Origin: Paraburkholderia sp. Tr-20389
Lineage (GTDB): Bacteria > Pseudomonadota > Gammaproteobacteria > Burkholderiales > Burkholderiaceae
NCBI RefSeq assembly: GCF_017104565.1
Contig: NZ_JAAGPD010000007.1
Location: 212,444-276,443 of the forward strand
DNA length: 64,000 bases
Reading direction: 5' to 3'
The notes below the pieces were generated by a model, which was not told the origin of the DNA, made no database searches, and saw only the letters and a list, made by a program, of their open reading frames with translations. Each line of letters begins with the position of its first letter. Position 1 is the first letter of the stretch. This document shows positions 35,802-44,974 of the stretch, piece after piece. Both the position numbers and the translations under genes were made by a program.

Positions 35802-37535
35802 CTAGCGCGCCGGGTTCATCCGGAAGTATGCGTCGAGCAACGAGGTCTTGTAGACGACGCCCGCGAGCGTCGGCCGGGCTCTGCTTTCGACGACGGGCAG
35901 CCGTTCGCCCTGGAACGCCATGAAATGCTGGAGCGCGACGCCGAGCGGCATGTCCGGCGTGAGCACGTCGAAATGCGGCTGCAGATAATCGGCGGCCGTC
36001 TTTGTCGAGGTGTCGCGTCGATCGAGCAGGTCCGATGTGATGTCCTTCAGCGCGACCACGCCGAGAAACGCACCGCTCTCGTCCGTCACGTACAGATACT
36101 TGACGGGATATTCGAGGAACACGCGCGTCATGTCGTGCACGGTCGCGTCCGGCTGCACGACGGTTTGCGGCGGGCGGATCAGTTCGCGCATCTGCGTCGC
36201 GCGCAGCCGCATGCGCTCCTGTTCCGCGCGATTGCGGTGCAGCGTGATGTCGTACATCGAGGTCTTGCCGATCGCGCGCGCCGCGAAGTAGGCAACTACG
36301 CACGACAGCATCAGCGGCAGCACGACCTGATAGCTCAACGTCATTTCGAAGATCATCAGGATCGCCATCAGCGGCGCCTGCGTCGCGCCCGCCAGAAACG
36401 CACCCATGCCGACCATCGCGTAGGCGAACGGCGCGGACGTCGCATGCGGCCACAGCGCATTCATGCCGATGCCGAACAGCGAGCCGATCACGGCGCCGAC
36501 GAAGAGCGTCGGCGTAAACACCCCGCCGACGGCGCCCGAGCCTACCGTGGCCGCCGTCGCGATCAGCTTGAACACGAGCACCACGACCAGTGCCGTCCAG
36601 GTCCATGGCGAATGCAGGATCGAGTTGACGACGCTATAGCCGTTGCCCCACACCTCGGGCGTCCAGATGGACAGAATACCGACGACCAGTCCGCCGAGCG
36701 CGAGCCGCAAAGGCAAGGGGACGGGCAGGCGGCCAAACATCGACTTGCTGGTGTCGATGAGCCGCAGGAACTGCGGCGCCGCCGCGCCGCACAGCAGGCC
36801 GAGCGCGACGAAGAGCAGCACTTCGAGCCCGGCGACGGGCGGGAACACAGGCATCTCGTAAGGAGGCTTGTAGCCGGCGAACTCGCGCATCACGATGTTC
36901 GACACCACCGACGACACCACGACGGGCCCGAAGCTTTCCATCGCGATCGAACCGAGCACGATTTCGGTGACGAAGAACGCGCCCGCGATGGGCGCGCTGT
37001 ACGCGGACGTGATACCCGCCGCCGCGCCGCAGGCGACGAGCAGCCTGAGACGCGGCGGGTCGAAATGCACCACGCGTCCGATCAGCGACGCGCCGAGCGC
37101 GGCGAGCTGCACCATCGGACCTTCGCGGCCGATCGAGCCGCCGCTGGAAATCGTGAACAGCGACGACACGCTGCGCCACAGACTCACGCGCACGGGCACG
37201 ACGCCGTCGCCGATCACGACGGCTTCCATGTAATCCGTATGCAGCTTCTTGTCGACGCCGCGCTGCGCAAGGAGCAGCAGCATGCCCGCGATCAGGCCGC
37301 CGAACGCGGGCAGGCCGATGCGCATCGCCAGCGGCAGGCGCCGTGCCATTTCGACGAGACTGCCGTCCTGCCCGGTGAACACGCGCTGCAGCAGCGAGAT
37401 GCCTTCGCGAAAGGCAATGGTCGCGAAGGCGCCCGCGATGCCGACGATCACCGACCACACCAGCATCGTGTGCGCATCGGACAGGCGGAAGAGATGGGCG
37501 GCGCGGGTTCGCAGTCTCAGCAGGAATGAAAGCAC
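35802..37535 (-). CDS. ClC-type chloride channel/transporter with CBS domains
   Basis: A 577-residue membrane protein of the ClC family. The selectivity-filter/gating motif is GSIGREGPMVQ with gating glutamate E139. The later GSGAVGGVFTPTLFVGA matches the GxFxP region. The presence of the gating glutamate suggests a Cl-/H+ exchanger rather than a pure channel. Residues about 445-577 form a pair of CBS domains (TVHDMTRVFLEYP, GVVALKDITSDLL, PLGVALQHFMAF), which usually sense adenine nucleotides. The start is a GTG at 37535 without a clear ribosome-binding site and may need adjusting. Confidence 0.9.
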   Translation of the reverse strand: MLSFLLRLRTRAAHLFRLSDAHTMLVWSVIVGIAGAFATIAFREGISLLQRVFTGQDGSLVEMARRLPLAMRIGLPAFGGLIAGMLLLLAQRGVDKKLHTDYMEAVVIGDGVVPVRVSLWRSVSSLFTISSGGSIGREGPMVQLAALGASLIGRVVHFDPPRLRLLVACGAAAGITSAYSAPIAGAFFVTEIVLGSIAMESFGPVVVSSVVSNIVMREFAGYKPPYEMPVFPPVAGLEVLLFVALGLLCGAAAPQFLRLIDTSKSMFGRLPVPLPLRLALGGLVVGILSIWTPEVWGNGYSVVNSILHSPWTWTALVVVLVFKLIATAATVGSGAVGGVFTPTLFVGAVIGSLFGIGMNALWPHATSAPFAYAMVGMGAFLAGATQAPLMAILMIFEMTLSYQVVLPLMLSCVVAYFAARAIGKTSMYDITLHRNRAEQERMRLRATQMRELIRPPQTVVQPDATVHDMTRVFLEYPVKYLYVTDESGAFLGVVALKDITSDLLDRRDTSTKTAADYLQPHFDVLTPDMPLGVALQHFMAFQGERLPVVESRARPTLAGVVYKTSLLDAYFRMNPAR

Positions 37536-37670
37536 GGCAGGAGCGGGCGTTTAGGGTTGTTCGAAGCGTGCGGCCTGCATGTCGGCGGCCGTGCGCGATG
37601 GCGGGTTGAAGGACGGCGCGCCCGTTCCGATGCGCGCCGCGGCGAGACGAAAGTGCAGTGTCAGTTCATG

Positions 37671-38408
37671 TCAGCGCACGTCCTTGTCGAGTTCGGGGTA
37701 GTGCCGGAAGACACAGGTTTCGTTGTAGGGCAGGCGTCGTTCGGAGTCCAGATACGCGGCGATGTTCGGGCGCTTGAGCACCGCATCGTGCAACGCGGCC
37801 AGGCGCGGATAACGCTCGCCGAAAGGCCTCATGGCGCGCGGAAACGCGTAGTGCAGCGCGTCGATCAGCTGGAACATCGACAGATCCACATATGTCAGCG
37901 TGTCGCCGACCATGTGCGCGTCGCCCGCCGGGTTCTGCTTCAGCACGCGCTCGAAATAGCCCATGAACTTCGGAATGCGATGGTCGATGAAATCCGTTGC
38001 GCGGATTTTCGCGGCCTCTTTCTGTTCCTCGTAGTACATGCCCGCTGCGAGGGGATGATGCGTGTCGTGCGCTTCCGTCACCATGTCGGCGATGGTCAGC
38101 TGCAGGCCGTTCGCGACGTAGCGCAGGCTCTCGATTGTCGGCGCGAGATTCAGCTTCGGCCCGAGGTAGAACAGGATGTTGGCCGTCTGCGACAGGATCA
38201 GGTCGCCGTCCTGCAGGAAGGGCGGCGCGTACGGCGGATACGCTTCCGACCGGTCGTTCATCACGTCGATCATCGCGCCCGTGCCGAGCCCGTCCTGCTC
38301 GTCGCCGCGCGCGACTTCGACGTAGTCCGCGCGCGCTTCTTCCAGCGCGAGCCGCACGAATTCGCCGCGGCCCTGCAAGCCATCCCAGTAGTAGAGTCGG
38401 TAAGTCAT
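37671..38408 (-). CDS. Glutathione S-transferase family protein
   Basis: A 245-residue two-domain GST. The thioredoxin-like N-terminal domain begins MTYRLYYWDGLQGRGEFVRL and has the cis-proline/glutathione-binding stretch PPFLQDGDLILSQTANIL. The C-terminal helical domain runs from about residue 90. Family members conjugate or remove glutathione in detoxification; the substrate is unknown. GAGGA sits about eight bases before the ATG at 38408. It is followed by the ClC gene 135 bases further on the same strand. Confidence 0.88.
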   Translation of the reverse strand: MTYRLYYWDGLQGRGEFVRLALEEARADYVEVARGDEQDGLGTGAMIDVMNDRSEAYPPYAPPFLQDGDLILSQTANILFYLGPKLNLAPTIESLRYVANGLQLTIADMVTEAHDTHHPLAAGMYYEEQKEAAKIRATDFIDHRIPKFMGYFERVLKQNPAGDAHMVGDTLTYVDLSMFQLIDALHYAFPRAMRPFGERYPRLAALHDAVLKRPNIAAYLDSERRLPYNETCVFRHYPELDKDVR

Positions 38409-38529
38409 CGGTCGGTCCTCATTCGGTTGTCGGCGGCGCGGGTCGCGCCGCGTTTGCACACGGAAGGGAGCTAGAAGTATGCCGCGCGACGGGTGACGTT
38501 GGCGTGTTCCGGAAGGTGTAGGCAAAAAG

Positions 38530-38557
38530 CACAAAAGCCCCGCACGCGGCGGGGCTT
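38530..38557 (-). terminator. Terminator of the YeiH-type transporter gene
   Basis: Perfect 9-bp stem (AAGCCCCGC at 38535-38543, GCGGGGCTT at 38549-38557), five-base loop. On the minus strand it runs into TTTTGTGCTTTTT, so it ends the 38577-39662 transcript. Confidence 0.87.
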
Positions 38558-38576
38558 GTTTGAACGGGGTGACGGC

Positions 38577-39662
38577 TTAGCCGAACAGGTGCTGGACGAG
38601 CCATGTGATACCCAGACCGCCTGCGAACAGCCACACGTAGAGGATGAGACCCGTGGTCAGTGCACGCGGACCGGCATCGCGAATCTGCGACAGACGCGTT
38701 TCGATGCCGAGCGCCGTCATGGCCATGGTCAGCGCGAACGTGTCGAGCATGTTCACGGTGTTCGTGGCGGCTTCGGGCAGGATGTGCAGCGAATTCACGA
38801 CGACACAGGCGAGGAAGCCGAGTGCGAACCAGGGCACGGCAAGCTTGCGCGGTGCATGCGCTGCGTCGTGTCCGGCTTTCGCCGCTGCGTTGCGTGCCGA
38901 GCGGCTCACCCACAGGCCGACGATCAGCAGCACCGGCACGAGCAGCATCACGCGGGTCATCTTGACGATGGTGGCGATATGCGTCGCTTCCGGGCTCACG
39001 TTGCTCGCCGCGCCGACCACCTGCGCGACCTCGTGAATCGTGCCGCCGAAGAACAGGCCGACGCCCGTCGTGTCGAGATGGATGAGACCGGCGCGCAGCA
39101 GCGCGGGGTAGAGGAACATCGACAGCGTGCCGAACAGCACCACGCTGCCGACGGCCATTGCGCTCTTGTGCGGCTTCGACTGCAGCGTCGATTCGAACGC
39201 GAGTACGGCGGCCGCGCCGCAGATCGCGCTGCCCGCTGCCGTGAGCAGCGCGCTGTCGCGGTCGAGCTTCATCAGCTTCATGCCCGCCCAGGTGCCGATC
39301 ACGAGCGTGCTGACCACGATCAGCAGCGATTCGGCGAGACCCGGCAAGCCGACTTGCGCGATTTCCTGCAAGCTGACGCGCAGGCCGAAAAAGGCGACGG
39401 CGATACGCAGCAGTTTGCGCGCCGAAAAATTGACGCCGGCCGCCCAGCTATCGGGCATGCCGTCTTTCAGCGCGTTGCCGTAGATCATCCCGCCGACGAT
39501 GCCGACGATCAGCGGGCTAATGCCCAGATTGGCAATCGCCGGGATGGCGGCGATCCGGGTGACGGCCGCGGCGAACAGCGCGACGAACAGAATGCCGTTG
39601 ATCTGGCCGCGCGTCGATGACGGCGCGGCGGGAACGGCATGGGTGTGAATGGTGGTGGACAT
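38577..39662 (-). CDS. YeiH family putative sulfate/sulfite exporter
   Basis: A 361-residue polytopic inner-membrane protein of the UPF0324/YeiH (PSE) family with about ten hydrophobic segments, for example GLGITWLVQHLFG at the end and LTAAGSAICGAAAVLAFEST (GSAICGAAAV is a family hallmark). The family is annotated as sulfate or sulfite exporters, with limited direct proof. GAGAGG precedes the ATG at 39662. It diverges from a LysR gene, the same pairing as yeiH/yeiE in enterobacteria. Confidence 0.87.
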   Translation of the reverse strand: MSTTIHTHAVPAAPSSTRGQINGILFVALFAAAVTRIAAIPAIANLGISPLIVGIVGGMIYGNALKDGMPDSWAAGVNFSARKLLRIAVAFFGLRVSLQEIAQVGLPGLAESLLIVVSTLVIGTWAGMKLMKLDRDSALLTAAGSAICGAAAVLAFESTLQSKPHKSAMAVGSVVLFGTLSMFLYPALLRAGLIHLDTTGVGLFFGGTIHEVAQVVGAASNVSPEATHIATIVKMTRVMLLVPVLLIVGLWVSRSARNAAAKAGHDAAHAPRKLAVPWFALGFLACVVVNSLHILPEAATNTVNMLDTFALTMAMTALGIETRLSQIRDAGPRALTTGLILYVWLFAGGLGITWLVQHLFG

Positions 39663-39718
39663 GGGCTCAACCTCTCGTTGAAGGCTGCTTGATTCGATGG
39701 CCTAATCCTAATTTAGAT

Positions 39719-39728
39719 ATATCGATAT
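39719..39728. promoter_or_regulatory. Palindrome in the yeiH/LysR divergent promoter
   Basis: A perfect 10-bp palindrome ATATCGATAT in the AT-rich 119-base gap, 54 to 63 bases before the LysR start. This is the distance typical of a LysR recognition site. Binding is inferred. Confidence 0.4.
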
Positions 39729-39781
39729 GAAAAATCGTGATTTGGGATGTAATGTATCGGCTAATCTGATATTTTGTCGCC

Positions 39782-40696
39782 ATGACCCCGGATCAGCTTA
39801 TAACGTTCGCCGCCGTCGCCGAGCATCGCAACATCAGCCGCGCCGCGCTGGCGCTGCATCTGTCGCAGCCTGCCGTGTCCGGCCAGTTGCGCCAGTTGCA
39901 GGATGAATTCGGCGAGCCGCTCTATCTGCGCGACGGTCGCGGCGTGCGCCTGACGCCTGCCGGCGAGCAGCTCGCCAGCTATGCGTCGCGGCTGCGCGAC
40001 ACGTTTCGCCAGGCGTACGCATATCGCGACGCGCTGCGCGGCATGGAGCAGGGCACGCTGCGCATCGGTGCGAGCACGACGCCTGCAAGCTATCTGCTGC
40101 CGTATCTGATCGCGGAGTTTCAGCGCCTTCACCCCGACGTCACCGTGCACACCGACGACGGTAATACGGCCGATATCGTCGGCGCGCTCGCGTCGTTCGA
40201 TGTCGCGCTGGTGGAGGGGCAGGTCGGCGGCGATCTGCCGCCTGACACGGTGGTGCATCCGTGGCACGAAGACGAGATCGTCGCGATCATGCCGCGCTCG
40301 CATCCGCTTGCCGTCGCTGGCTTGCAGGCCGTCACGCTCGAAGGTCTGAGCGAGCACGCGCTGGTGCTGCGGGAAGAGGGTTCCGGCGTGCGGCAACTGA
40401 TCGAGCGCGCGTTTGCGCGGGCGGGTGCGCCGATGCGGATCGCGCTGGCGATTGCCGGCGTCGAAGGCGTGAAGGAGGCGGTGCGCGCCGGGATGGGCGT
40501 TGGCTTCGTATCGGCGATGTCGATGCGTCACGAGAATGAGTCGCTCTGTCGCCTGCCGCTCGGACCCGAGCCGCTCACGCGGCGTTTTTCGATCCTCGTG
40601 CCGCATGCGAGCGCGCCGTCGCGGCTCGTCGGACGCTTTCTCGAACTGTGCCTGAACGGCGACGCGAAGCCTCTGGCGGGCGAGTCCGGCGCTTAA
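39782..40696 (+). CDS. LysR family regulator (YeiE-like position)
   Basis: A 304-residue LysR protein. The N-terminal winged helix is clear: LITFAAVAEHRNISRAALAL followed by HLSQPAVSGQLRQLQDEFGE. The C-terminal region is a periplasmic-binding-protein-like co-inducer domain. It diverges from the YeiH-type exporter by 119 bases, so it is probably its activator. The homologous enterobacterial regulator YeiE is reported to sense sulfite, which would be a reasonable starting guess for this one. The ribosome-binding site is poor (TTTTGTCGCC). Confidence 0.88.
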   Translation: MTPDQLITFAAVAEHRNISRAALALHLSQPAVSGQLRQLQDEFGEPLYLRDGRGVRLTPAGEQLASYASRLRDTFRQAYAYRDALRGMEQGTLRIGASTTPASYLLPYLIAEFQRLHPDVTVHTDDGNTADIVGALASFDVALVEGQVGGDLPPDTVVHPWHEDEIVAIMPRSHPLAVAGLQAVTLEGLSEHALVLREEGSGVRQLIERAFARAGAPMRIALAIAGVEGVKEAVRAGMGVGFVSAMSMRHENESLCRLPLGPEPLTRRFSILVPHASAPSRLVGRFLELCLNGDAKPLAGESGA

Positions 40697-40772
40697 GGGA
40701 TTACCACTATGGTGTGCCGGTACGTCGAGGGGCAGTATTCGCCTCAAGCGCAGTCGCGCTTTTTTGATATCC

Positions 40773-40796
40773 ATCTTTGGAACCGATTCCAAAGAT
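40773..40796. promoter_or_regulatory. PtxS operator candidate upstream of the kgu operon
   Basis: Perfect 10-bp arms ATCTTTGGAA and TTCCAAAGAT around CCGA. The central 14 bases, TGGAACCGATTCCA (40778-40791), match 11 of 14 positions of the published Pseudomonas PtxS operator TGAAACCGGTTTCA. It lies 32 bases before kguE. Confidence 0.78.
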
Positions 40797-40827
40797 CGTT
40801 TTTAAGCAACAGAGCAAGGTATAGGGC

Positions 40828-41592
40828 ATGTCGGAAGTTGTCATCGTCGCGAGTGCGTTTGGAGCCGATGCGATCCGCAAGGACGGCCATCACGCGTGGT
40901 TGAAGACGGCGGCGCAAGCGGGCGCAGCCGGTTTCGAAGTGCGCCGGGAGCTATTCGCGCTGGAAGCGGAGGCGTCGTCGGAGGCGCTGTCGGCGCTGGG
41001 CAAGTCGATTGCGGCGAAAGGCCTGTGGTCCGTGTATTCGACGCCCGCCGAGTTGTACATGTCTGACGGCACCCTCGACGAAGCCGCCCTTCGCCAGGCG
41101 TTGATCGAAGCGACGGCGCTCGGCGCGCGCTTCGTCAAGTTGCAGTTGGGCGGTTTCGCGGGACGCGCCTGGGGCGACGCGATCGCCACGTGTACGAAAG
41201 GCGTCGCGGCGCGGCTCGTCGTCGAGAACGGGCAGATGGAGCGCGGCGGCTCGCTCGCGCAATTCGACGGGCTGTTCAATGCGCTCGCGAAGGAAGGCCG
41301 TCACAAGCTCGTCGGCATGACGTTCGACATCGGCAACTGGCAATGGCCCGGCGTCGATCCCGCCGAAGCGGCCCGCAAGCTCGCGGACCACGTCGAATAC
41401 ATCCATTGCAAGGCAGTCGCGGGCGAAGGCGCGCGCCGCTTCGCCGTCGCGCCCGCCGCCGACGATCCCGTATTCGCGGCCGTACTGCCGCTGCTGCCGC
41501 GCAATGTGCCGCGCGGCATCGAATTTCCGTTCGACGCCACGCGCGTCGCCGCCGACGCGTCGCACTTCGTCGCATGGCTCGCATCCGCCTGA
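40828..41592 (+). CDS. kguE: TIM-barrel epimerase/isomerase-like protein of 2-ketogluconate operon
   Basis: A 254-residue xylose-isomerase-like TIM-barrel protein (AP endonuclease 2 superfamily). Seen: the FVKLQLGGFAG strand, RLVVENGQMERGG, VGMTFDIGNWQWPG and EYIHCKAVAGEG, with acidic and histidine residues placed as in metal-binding members. KguE is the first gene of the Pseudomonas 2-ketogluconate operon, and its reaction is still uncertain. It leads a five-gene run in the known order E-K-T-D, then the regulator. The ribosome-binding site is weak (AAGG at 40816-40819). Confidence 0.8.
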   Translation: MSEVVIVASAFGADAIRKDGHHAWLKTAAQAGAAGFEVRRELFALEAEASSEALSALGKSIAAKGLWSVYSTPAELYMSDGTLDEAALRQALIEATALGARFVKLQLGGFAGRAWGDAIATCTKGVAARLVVENGQMERGGSLAQFDGLFNALAKEGRHKLVGMTFDIGNWQWPGVDPAEAARKLADHVEYIHCKAVAGEGARRFAVAPAADDPVFAAVLPLLPRNVPRGIEFPFDATRVAADASHFVAWLASA

Positions 41593-41629
41593 GCGCCGCG
41601 AGCGTCGACTGAATCACGAAGGAGAAGTC

Positions 41630-42592
41630 ATGCATCCGACACTCGATGTCATCACCTACGGCGAAGCGATGGCGATGTTCGTCGCGGCCGAAACGGGCCC
41701 GCTCGCGGGCGTCGGCCAGTTCACGAAGCGCATTGCGGGCGCCGACCTCAACGTGGCGATCGGCCTGTCGCGTCTGGGCTTCAAGGTGGGCTGGATGAGC
41801 CGCGTCGGTGGCGATTCGTTCGGCCAGTACGTGCGCGACACGCTCGCGAAGGAAGGCATCGACCAGGGCTGCGTGACGACGGATGCACGCTATCCGACGG
41901 GTTTCCAGCTGAAGTCGAAGAACGACGACGGCAGTGATCCCGCTGTCGAGTATTTCCGTAAGGGTTCGGCGGCGAGCCATCTGTCGCTCGTCGATTACGT
42001 GGGCGACTACGTGCTTCCCGCGCGCCATTTGCATCTGACGGGCGTCGCCCCTGCCATTTCGCGGAGTTCGCGCGAACTCGCGTTCCATCTGGCGCGCGAA
42101 ATGCGGCAGGCAGGCAAGACGATCTCGTTCGATCCAAACCTGCGGCCGACCCTGTGGCCGTCGCGCGAAGCAATGGCGACTGCGCTGAACGAACTGGCGA
42201 CGTTCGCCGACTGGGTGCTGCCCGGCATCGGCGAAGGCGAGATTCTGACGGGCTACACGCAGGCCGAAGACATTGCGCAGTTTTACCTCGATCGCGGCGC
42301 GAAGGGCGTCGTGGTGAAGCTCGGCGCGCAAGGCGCGTACTACCGCACGGCGACGGACTCGGGCGTCGTCGCGGCACAGCGCGTCGAGCAGGTCGTCGAC
42401 ACCGTCGGCGCCGGCGATGGCTTTGCCGTCGGTGTCGTGAGCGCACTGCTGGAAGGGCGCACGTTGCCGCAAGCAGTGGCGCGCGGCAACCGGATCGGCG
42501 CGCTCGCGATCCAGGTGATCGGCGACTCCGAAGGGCTGCCGACGCGCGCCGAACTCGACGCGCTCGAAAGCGCCGCCGCACTGGCCGCGTAA
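41630..42592 (+). CDS. kguK: 2-Ketogluconate kinase (PfkB family)
   Basis: A 320-residue sugar kinase of the PfkB family, expected to phosphorylate 2-ketogluconate to 2-keto-6-phosphogluconate with ATP. The N-terminal glycine motif is present as RIAGADLNVAIGLSRLG, and the C-terminal signature DTVGAGDGFAVGVVSALLEG holds the catalytic aspartate in GAGD. By sequence alone it could equally be 2-keto-3-deoxygluconokinase; the operon context decides. ATG 41630 is set by GGAG at 41621-41624, five bases upstream. Confidence 0.83.
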   Translation: MHPTLDVITYGEAMAMFVAAETGPLAGVGQFTKRIAGADLNVAIGLSRLGFKVGWMSRVGGDSFGQYVRDTLAKEGIDQGCVTTDARYPTGFQLKSKNDDGSDPAVEYFRKGSAASHLSLVDYVGDYVLPARHLHLTGVAPAISRSSRELAFHLAREMRQAGKTISFDPNLRPTLWPSREAMATALNELATFADWVLPGIGEGEILTGYTQAEDIAQFYLDRGAKGVVVKLGAQGAYYRTATDSGVVAAQRVEQVVDTVGAGDGFAVGVVSALLEGRTLPQAVARGNRIGALAIQVIGDSEGLPTRAELDALESAAALAA

Positions 42593-42726
42593 CACGCTTC
42601 AGATTTCAGCAGTCAGCAGTACAGGACGACAACGACAAGATGCCCGGCCGCACGATTGCGACAACGCAAGACGCGCGGCTCAACAGCACGCCGACCGACC
42701 GCCTCAGCAAGATACAGGAGACAACC

Positions 42727-44001
42727 ATGTCCTCATCGCTCGCGATTCGCCGTTGGTGGACGATCATGCCGATCGTCTTCATCACCTACAGCCTCGCCTA
42801 TCTCGACCGCGCGAACTACGGCTTCGCGGCCGCCGCCGGCATCAATCAGGATCTCGGCATCAGCAAGGGACTGTCGTCGCTGATCGGCGCGCTGTTCTTT
42901 CTCGGCTACTTCTTTTTCCAGATTCCCGGCGCGATCTACGCGGAGCGCAAGAGCGTCAAGAAGCTCGTGTTCTGGAGCCTCGTTCTGTGGGGCGGCTGCG
43001 CGGCATTGACGGGCGTCGTCAGCAACATTCCGTCGCTGATGGTGATCCGCTTCGTGCTTGGCGTCGTCGAGGCGGCCGTGATGCCCGCGATGCTGATCTT
43101 CATCAGCAACTGGTTCACGAAGCGCGAACGCTCGCGTGCCAACACCTTCCTGATTCTCGGCAACCCGGTGACGGTGCTGTGGATGTCGGTCGTATCGGGC
43201 TACCTGGTGCATTCGTTCGGCTGGCGCCACATGTTCATCGCGGAAGGCGTGCCCGCGATCGTCTGGGCCGTATGCTGGTGGTTCATCGTGAAGGACAAGC
43301 CCGAGCAGGTGTCGTGGCTGTCGGACGCCGACAAGAAGCAGCTCGCCGACACGCTGCGCGCGGAGCAGGCCGCCATCAAGCCGGTGCGCAACTACGGCGA
43401 GGCGTTCCGCTCGTCGGCCGTGGTCAAGCTGTGCGCGCAGTACTTCTGCTGGAGCATCGGCGTGTATGGTTTCGTGCTGTGGCTGCCGTCCATCCTGAAG
43501 AACGGCTCGTCGCTAGGCATGGTCGAAACGGGCTGGCTGTCGGCGCTGCCGTATCTGGCTGCGACGATCGCGATGCTCGCGGCGTCATGGGCGTCGGATA
43601 AACTCAACAACCGGCGCGCGTTCGTATGGCCGTTCCTGCTGATCGGCGCGCTGGCTTTCGCGGGTTCATACGCGCTCGGCACGACGCACTTCTGGATGTC
43701 GTACGCGCTGCTGGTGATCGCGGGCGCCGCGATGTACGCGCCGTATGGCCCGTTCTTCGCGATCGTGCCGGAACTGCTGCCGAAGAACGTCGCGGGCGGC
43801 GCGATGGCGCTGATCAACAGCATGGGCGCGCTCGGCTCGTTCGTCGGCTCGTATGTGGTCGGTTATCTGAACGGCGCGACGGGTTCGCCCGCGGCGTCGT
43901 ATGCGTTCATGAGCGTCGCGCTGCTCGCCTCCGTGATCCTGACGCTTGCCGTGAAGCCGCAGCCGATGCAGACTCCAACACTCGCCACCCAAGGGAAGTG
44001 A
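42727..44001 (+). CDS. kguT: 2-Ketogluconate transporter (MFS, ACS family)
   Basis: A 424-residue major facilitator with 12 hydrophobic segments, of the anion:cation symporter family that imports sugar acids with protons. N-terminal signature: ITYSLAYLDRANYGFAAAAG; the segment FLGYFFFQIPGAIYAER carries the family's Q-I-P-G motif. AGGAG lies six bases before ATG 42727, which fixes the start despite an open frame reaching further upstream. It should bring 2-ketogluconate from the periplasm into the cytoplasm for KguK. Confidence 0.85.
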   Translation: MSSSLAIRRWWTIMPIVFITYSLAYLDRANYGFAAAAGINQDLGISKGLSSLIGALFFLGYFFFQIPGAIYAERKSVKKLVFWSLVLWGGCAALTGVVSNIPSLMVIRFVLGVVEAAVMPAMLIFISNWFTKRERSRANTFLILGNPVTVLWMSVVSGYLVHSFGWRHMFIAEGVPAIVWAVCWWFIVKDKPEQVSWLSDADKKQLADTLRAEQAAIKPVRNYGEAFRSSAVVKLCAQYFCWSIGVYGFVLWLPSILKNGSSLGMVETGWLSALPYLAATIAMLAASWASDKLNNRRAFVWPFLLIGALAFAGSYALGTTHFWMSYALLVIAGAAMYAPYGPFFAIVPELLPKNVAGGAMALINSMGALGSFVGSYVVGYLNGATGSPAASYAFMSVALLASVILTLAVKPQPMQTPTLATQGK

Positions 44002-44005
44002 ATCG

Positions 44006-44974
44006 ATGAAGCGAAAGATCGTCGCGTACAAGCCGCTGCCGGATGACGTGCTCTCGTATCTCCAGCAGCATGCCGACGTCGTGCAGGCGGACGCCGCGCA
44101 GCACGACGCGTTCGTCGCCGCGCTGCAGGACGCCGACGGCGCGATCGGCGCGAGCGTGAAGATCACGCCGGCGATGCTCGACGGCGCAGCGAAGCTCAAG
44201 GCCCTCTCGACGATCTCGGTCGGTTACGACAACTTCGACGTCGCCGATCTGACGAAGCGCGGCATCCTGCTCGCGCATACGCCCGACGTGCTGACGGAAT
44301 CGACGGCGGACACGGTGTTCTCGCTGATTCTCGCGAGCGCGCGGCGCGTCGTCGAACTCGCGGACTGGGTCAAGGCGGGCGAGTGGAGGGCGAGCATCGG
44401 TCCTGAACTGTATGGCGTCGACGTGCAGGGCAAGACGCTCGGCATCGTCGGTCTAGGGCGCATCGGCGGCGCCGTGGCGCGCCGCGCGGCGCTCGGCTTC
44501 AACATGAAGGTGCTCTACACGAACCGCAGCGCGAACGCGGAAGCCGAACAGCGCTATGGCGCGCGCCGCGTCGAACTCGACGAACTGCTCGCGATGTCCG
44601 ACTTCGTGTGCCTGCAAGTGCCGCTGTCGCCGGAAACGCGTCACATGATCGGCGCGAATGAACTGCGCAAGATGAAGAAGAGCGCGATCCTGATCAATGC
44701 ATCGCGCGGCCAGACCGTCGACGAACTCGCGCTGATCGAGGCGTTGCAAGCGGGCACGATTCACGGCGCGGGCCTCGACGTGTTCGACAAGGAACCGATC
44801 GATCCCGACTCGCCGCTGCTGACGATGAGCAACGTGGTCGCGTTGCCGCACATCGGCTCGGCGACGCACGAGACGCGCCACGCCATGGCGCGTTGCGCGG
44901 CGGAGAACCTCGTCGGCGCGCTCGACGGCACGCTGAAGATCAACCTCGTCAATCGCGACGTGCTTTCGCAATGA
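44006..44974 (+). CDS. kguD: 2-Ketogluconate-6-phosphate reductase (D-2-hydroxyacid dehydrogenase family)
   Basis: A 322-residue dehydrogenase. The NAD(P) fold is GIVGLGRIGGAVARR, the active-site arginine lies in INASRGQTVDE, the glutamate in LDVFDKEP and the catalytic histidine in LPHIGSATHETR. By context it reduces 2-keto-6-phosphogluconate to 6-phosphogluconate, which feeds the Entner-Doudoroff or pentose phosphate pathways. It starts five bases after the kguT stop, and its stop overlaps the next gene's start (ATGA). Glyoxylate/hydroxypyruvate reductases of the GhrB type are its nearest alternatives. Confidence 0.86.
   Translation: MKRKIVAYKPLPDDVLSYLQQHADVVQADAAQHDAFVAALQDADGAIGASVKITPAMLDGAAKLKALSTISVGYDNFDVADLTKRGILLAHTPDVLTESTADTVFSLILASARRVVELADWVKAGEWRASIGPELYGVDVQGKTLGIVGLGRIGGAVARRAALGFNMKVLYTNRSANAEAEQRYGARRVELDELLAMSDFVCLQVPLSPETRHMIGANELRKMKKSAILINASRGQTVDELALIEALQAGTIHGAGLDVFDKEPIDPDSPLLTMSNVVALPHIGSATHETRHAMARCAAENLVGALDGTLKINLVNRDVLSQ

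Noticed and set aside
35604-37529. A 640-codon plus-strand frame across the ClC gene.
   Set aside because: Its translation is Arg/Asp/His-rich low-complexity, and the opposite strand encodes an intact ClC protein with gating glutamate and CBS domains.
41630-42592. Naming the kinase kdgK (2-keto-3-deoxygluconokinase).
   Set aside because: Sequence alone permits it, but the operon order, the reductase and the PtxS-like operator favour the 2-ketogluconate kinase.
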